From the NCBI GenBank assembly GCA_964419935.1, contig CAYQQJ010000011.1, positions 53,875 to 117,874 of the forward strand: a stretch of 64,000 nucleotides of DNA, given 5' to 3'. Positions 60,931 through 64,000 of this stretch are shown here, piece after piece. Below the pieces are notes generated by a model, which was given only the letters and a program-made list of their open reading frames with translations, ran no database searches and had not been told where the DNA came from. Position numbers and translations under genes: made by a program. Source of the DNA: CAYQQJ01 sp964419935 (GTDB lineage Bacteria > Pseudomonadota > Gammaproteobacteria > Pseudomonadales > Cellvibrionaceae). Positions within the stretch are counted from its first letter, which is position 1. The number at the start of each line of letters is the position of its first letter.

Positions 60931-63552
60931 ATGTCCGAATTACCCGAAACCCTGCGTGACAATGTCCGCCTGCTGGGCGAATTGCTAGGGGAGACGATTC
61001 TGGAGCACGAAGGCCCTTCCCTTTTTCGCAAAGTCGAAGATATTCGCCGCCTGGGCAAGACCATTAATCAAGCAGAGAACGGGGATTCCCAGCCACTGGT
61101 GGACATGCTTGACCAGCTTGAGGACAAGGAAATCCTGCCAATTGTCCGGGCATTCAATCAGTTCCTCAACCTGGCCAATATTGCGGAACAGGAATACATT
61201 TCCAGTGCCGAAGCGCACACCGAAGACGGCCTTGACGCCGTGCTGGAAGAATTCTCGGGCACGCTCGGCAAGGACGAGCTGGCCAAGGTGCTGCACAAGC
61301 TGCGCATTGAACTGGTGCTGACGGCCCACCCGACCGAAGTGACCCGTCGCACGCTGATTCGCAAATACGACCAGGTTGCCAACACCCTGTCGGACCGGCA
61401 GCGAAGCGACTTCCTGCCCTATGAAAAGGACAAGGTGCGTGGCCGCCTGCACCGCGTTATCGAAGAAATCTGGTCCACCGATGAGATCCGCGAAGAGCGG
61501 CCCACGGCAGTGGACGAAGCCAAATGGGGCTTCGCCGTGATTGAAAACAGCCTGTGGCAAGCGGTACCGGATTTTATTCGTCACCTCGATCGGTTGTCCC
61601 GACGCCGTCTGGGACAAGGTTTACCTCTCGATGTCCAGCCGTTTCACTTCTATTCCTGGATGGGGGGCGACCGCGACGGCAATCCCAACGTCACCCACCC
61701 GGTGACCAAACGTGTCATTCTTCTTGGCCGCTGGATGGCCGCTGAGCTTTACCTGCGCGACATCAACAGCCTGGGCGGCGACCTCAGCATGTTCGAAGCG
61801 ACCGATGAACTGCGCGCACAGCTGGCAAACAAAGACAGCCGCACGCCCTATCGCGATCTTATGCATCAACTGCGGCGGCGTATACGAACCACGTTGACCT
61901 GGACCAATGCGCGACTCGACGGCAAATCCGTCGACCCAAGTTCGGACATTATCCGCAGCCGGGATGACCTGCTCGAGCCATTGATGCTGTGCCACCGCTC
62001 CCTGCACGAGTGCGGCCTGGGTCACATCGCCAACGGCAGTCTGGTCGACGTAATTCGACGGATTCACTGCTTCGGCATTAACCTGGTACCCCTCGATATT
62101 CGACAGGATGGCGAGCGACACGTGCAGGTGATGGACGAATTGACCCTGCACCTGGGCCTCGGCAGCTACCGCGAGTGGTCTGAGGATCAACGCCAGGAGT
62201 TTCTGCTTGATGAGCTGAAGAACAAGCGCCCCTTGCTGCCTCTCGAATGGCCACTCAGCGACGAATCCGCCGAAGTTCTGCACACCTGTAAGGTGATTGC
62301 CGAGGAGCCCCGGGAAACGCTTTCTCATTATGTTATTTCCATGGCACAGCAGCCATCGGATGTACTGGTGGTTGCGCTCCTGCTCAAGGAGTGCGGCATG
62401 AAATGGAACATGCCCATTGTTCCCCTGTTCGAAACCCTGGACGATCTCGATCGTGCACCAGCGGTCATGGACAAACTGTGGCAACTGCCCTGGTACCGGG
62501 AATACATTGACGGCAATCAAACCGTCATGATCGGCTATTCGGACTCCGCCAAGGACGCCGGCAAATTTGCCGCAACCTGGGCGCAGTACAAGGCACAGGA
62601 GGCTCTGGTAAACCAGTCGGAGCAGCATGGCGTTCAACTGGTATTGTTTCACGGCCGTGGCGGCACCGTCGGCCGTGGCGGCGGCCCGGTTGAGCAGGCC
62701 ATTGCTTCCCAGCCCCCCGGCTCGGTCAAAGGTCGCATTCGGGTCACTGAACAAGGTGAAATGATTCGCTACAAGTTCGGGTTGCCACGGGTCGCCTTCA
62801 GCAGCCTGTCCACCTATACATCCGCCACACTCACCGCGACCCTGCAGCCCCACGCCTCACCGAAACCGGAATGGCGCGAGCTGATTGAGCAAATGAGCAA
62901 GGCCAGCCTGGACGCCTACCGCCACATCGTGCGCGGACATCCAGACTTTGTGCCCTACTTCCGCAGCCTGACGCCGGAGCAGGAACTGAACAAGCTGGCG
63001 CTGGGTAGCCGACCGGCCAAGCGCAAGGCCACCGGCGGTGTCGAAAGCCTGCGCGCAATCCCCTGGGTGTTCGCGTGGATGCAGGTGCGGCTCAACCTGC
63101 CAGCGTGGCTGGGTACCCGTCAGGCGCTGGAATATGCGTTGACCAATGACCCTGAAACGTTCGAGCGGATGACCAATGAGTGGCCATTCTTCACCAGCTT
63201 CCTGGATCTCCTGGAAATGGTTATCGGCAAAGCCGACGGTGCTGTTTGTGCCTACTATGAGGAGCAGCTGGTTCCAGTGGAGTTGCGTGAACTCGGGCGC
63301 ACACTGCGGGGCGATTTGGCCGCGATTGAAGAACTGCTTAAGAAGGTGAAGAACGAAGAGAACCTGATGGACAGCGATCCGATGCTGCAGAAGTCACTCG
63401 ATGTGCGCAAGCCTTATATCGACCCGCTCAACTATGTGCAGGCGGAGCTGATCAAACGCGAACGTAAGGCCGGCAATATCGACCCGGATCTGGAACGCGC
63501 TCTGAAAGTCACCATGGCCGGTATCGCTGCCGGTATGCGCAACACCGGTTGA
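60931..63552 (+). CDS. ppc: Phosphoenolpyruvate carboxylase
   Basis: 873 residues. Makes oxaloacetate from PEP and bicarbonate to refill the TCA cycle. The catalytic His is in LVLTAHPTEVTRRTLI (near 132). GYSDSAKDAGKFAATW holds the Lys of the second signature, FHGRGGTVGRGGGP is the Gly-rich Arg loop (near 573), and the C-terminus ends MAGIAAGMRNTG, the allosteric aspartate-site region. GGAGG lies 7 bases before the ATG. Own promoter likely. Confidence 0.97.
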   Translation: MSELPETLRDNVRLLGELLGETILEHEGPSLFRKVEDIRRLGKTINQAENGDSQPLVDMLDQLEDKEILPIVRAFNQFLNLANIAEQEYISSAEAHTEDGLDAVLEEFSGTLGKDELAKVLHKLRIELVLTAHPTEVTRRTLIRKYDQVANTLSDRQRSDFLPYEKDKVRGRLHRVIEEIWSTDEIREERPTAVDEAKWGFAVIENSLWQAVPDFIRHLDRLSRRRLGQGLPLDVQPFHFYSWMGGDRDGNPNVTHPVTKRVILLGRWMAAELYLRDINSLGGDLSMFEATDELRAQLANKDSRTPYRDLMHQLRRRIRTTLTWTNARLDGKSVDPSSDIIRSRDDLLEPLMLCHRSLHECGLGHIANGSLVDVIRRIHCFGINLVPLDIRQDGERHVQVMDELTLHLGLGSYREWSEDQRQEFLLDELKNKRPLLPLEWPLSDESAEVLHTCKVIAEEPRETLSHYVISMAQQPSDVLVVALLLKECGMKWNMPIVPLFETLDDLDRAPAVMDKLWQLPWYREYIDGNQTVMIGYSDSAKDAGKFAATWAQYKAQEALVNQSEQHGVQLVLFHGRGGTVGRGGGPVEQAIASQPPGSVKGRIRVTEQGEMIRYKFGLPRVAFSSLSTYTSATLTATLQPHASPKPEWRELIEQMSKASLDAYRHIVRGHPDFVPYFRSLTPEQELNKLALGSRPAKRKATGGVESLRAIPWVFAWMQVRLNLPAWLGTRQALEYALTNDPETFERMTNEWPFFTSFLDLLEMVIGKADGAVCAYYEEQLVPVELRELGRTLRGDLAAIEELLKKVKNEENLMDSDPMLQKSLDVRKPYIDPLNYVQAELIKRERKAGNIDPDLERALKVTMAGIAAGMRNTG

Positions 63553-63611
63553 TCCGCAAATACGCGTCTGGCTACGGCCAGACGCGCTTCTTAAAGGTCG
63601 TCCCAGGCCCG

Positions 63612-63721
63612 AATGACACTTACTTAAGCGGCTTTGTTCACGGTCCGCTTTGGGGCGGGGCTTTCCAAGACTCGCCCCAAAGCGGTCCTAACCTGGATCT
63701 GCGTCTTAAGTAAGTGCCATT
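63612..63721. mobile_element. MITE-like element, 110 bp, after ppc
   Basis: Ends AATGACACTTACTTAAG and CTTAAGTAAGTGCCATT differ at one position. The core is a perfect hairpin, CCGCTTTGGGGCG with CGCCCCAAAGCGG, enclosing GGGCTTTCCAAGACT. No coding capacity. It may also act as the ppc transcription stop. Confidence 0.82.
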
Positions 63722-63741
63722 CGCCCCTGACCCTACCTAGC

Positions 63742-63915
63742 CTACTGAATTTCCTCAAGCTGCTCGCGACGTTTGTCGTCAGCAGCTTTTAACATATCTT
63801 CCGTCTGTCGGGCCTTTTCCATCAGTTGTTGCTCATCTTGCAAAAAAGACTCTGCAGGTTTGTCTGAACAACCAAACAGCACGGCCACCAACACACAAAT
63901 AAGCGTCACTCGCAT
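63742..63915 (-). CDS. Small lipoprotein, 57 residues
   Basis: Found by hand, below usual length limits. An ATG at 63915 has GAGGTGG 5 bases upstream. MRVTLICVLVAVLFGCSDKP is a compact signal with lipobox LFGC (Cys 16), followed by a 41-residue charged helix (LQDEQQLMEKARQTEDML, DDKRREQLEEIQ) that could form a coiled coil. No family recognised. Similar in plan to very small helical outer-membrane lipoproteins. Single gene. Confidence 0.75.
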   Translation of the reverse strand: MRVTLICVLVAVLFGCSDKPAESFLQDEQQLMEKARQTEDMLKAADDKRREQLEEIQ

Positions 63916-63946
63916 AACCCACCTCGCATTTATGTACGCCGCCCTT

Positions 63947-64000
63947 TAGCAGGCTGTTGAAATAAGCACCGGGTTTTCCACCTGACTGCAGAAATTCATA
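63947..64000. mobile_element. End of a MITE-like element, cut by the window edge
   Basis: TAGCAGGCTGTTGAAATAAG matches the end of the element at 25231-25334 (ACAGGCTGCTGAAAAA and its partner). Only one end is visible. Confidence 0.6.

Noticed and set aside
61621..62853. 410-residue frame antisense to ppc
   Set aside because: Mirror frame of a confident ppc gene, no ribosome site or family match.
1..64000. tRNA or rRNA genes
   Set aside because: No cloverleaf with a T-loop GGTTCGAATCC-type block or rRNA sequence was recognised by reading. A tRNA search program would be needed to exclude a divergent one.

Overview
The window is a piece of chromosome from a marine-type gammaproteobacterium. 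Gene order and content point to the Cellvibrionaceae (Cellvibrio, Saccharophagus, Teredinibacter or Simiduia relatives). The two main clues are a secreted GH18 chitinase with long poly-serine linkers, and several blocks laid out as in Pseudomonas and its neighbours: miaB-phoH-ybeY-corC-lnt, leuS-lptE-holA, proA-nadD-rsfS-rlmH-mrdA-rodA-mltB-rlpA-dacA-ybeD-lipB-lipA, and dksA-gluQ-cbrX-cbrA-cbrB-pcnB-folK-dnk-panB. The genus is an inference. No rRNA, tRNA, CRISPR array, prophage or intact transposase was seen.

Layout. 1-2.7 kb: the end of a large cadherin-like surface protein, overlapping a membrane diguanylate cyclase. 2.8-6.7 kb: a DUF98 chorismate-lyase-like protein, a PLP aminotransferase, a small secreted protein, an esterase and DUF1820. 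7-12.5 kb: tRNA and rRNA maturation, the CorC and Lnt envelope genes. 12.6-18.9 kb: a lipoprotein, a DUF4399 protein, leuS-lptE-holA. 19-23 kb: the chitinase and a GGDEF-EAL protein. 23.1-35 kb (minus strand): lipoate synthesis, cell elongation and septal-ring enzymes, ribosome factors, NAD and proline synthesis. 35.2-38.6 kb: a three-gene set of ATP-grasp glutamate-ligase-like protein, 7TM inactive transglutaminase and lipoprotein aspartic protease. 38.7-50 kb: assorted housekeeping and membrane genes. 50.1-63.6 kb: dksA to ppc.

Most notable. (1) The 881-bp gap between cbrB and pcnB holds a previously untracked RNA gene that looks like CrcZ, the Hfq/Crc decoy RNA of Pseudomonas. It has an exact inverted-repeat activator site matching the CbrB type, a -24/-12 sigma-54 promoter, a transcript of about 290 nt carrying five A-rich AAYAAYAA-like clusters, and a strong terminator. 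(2) At least six genes have stop codons that lie inside, or are completed by, the ends of interspersed repeats or MITE-like elements: the diguanylate cyclase, holA, the GGDEF-EAL gene, lipB, ybeD and rodA. (3) The glutamate-ligase / 7TM / retropepsin-like set is a tightly coupled membrane system whose substrate is unknown.

Non-coding DNA is rich in palindromic and MITE-like elements. The clearest are 24245-24510, 25231-25334, 56556-56718 and 63612-63721. Short repeats related to GCTTGCAGCTTGTAGCTTGC and GTAGGTTGGATAAGAC recur several times. Start sites were moved inward from the longest open frame wherever a ribosome binding site, a signal peptide or family length supported it.
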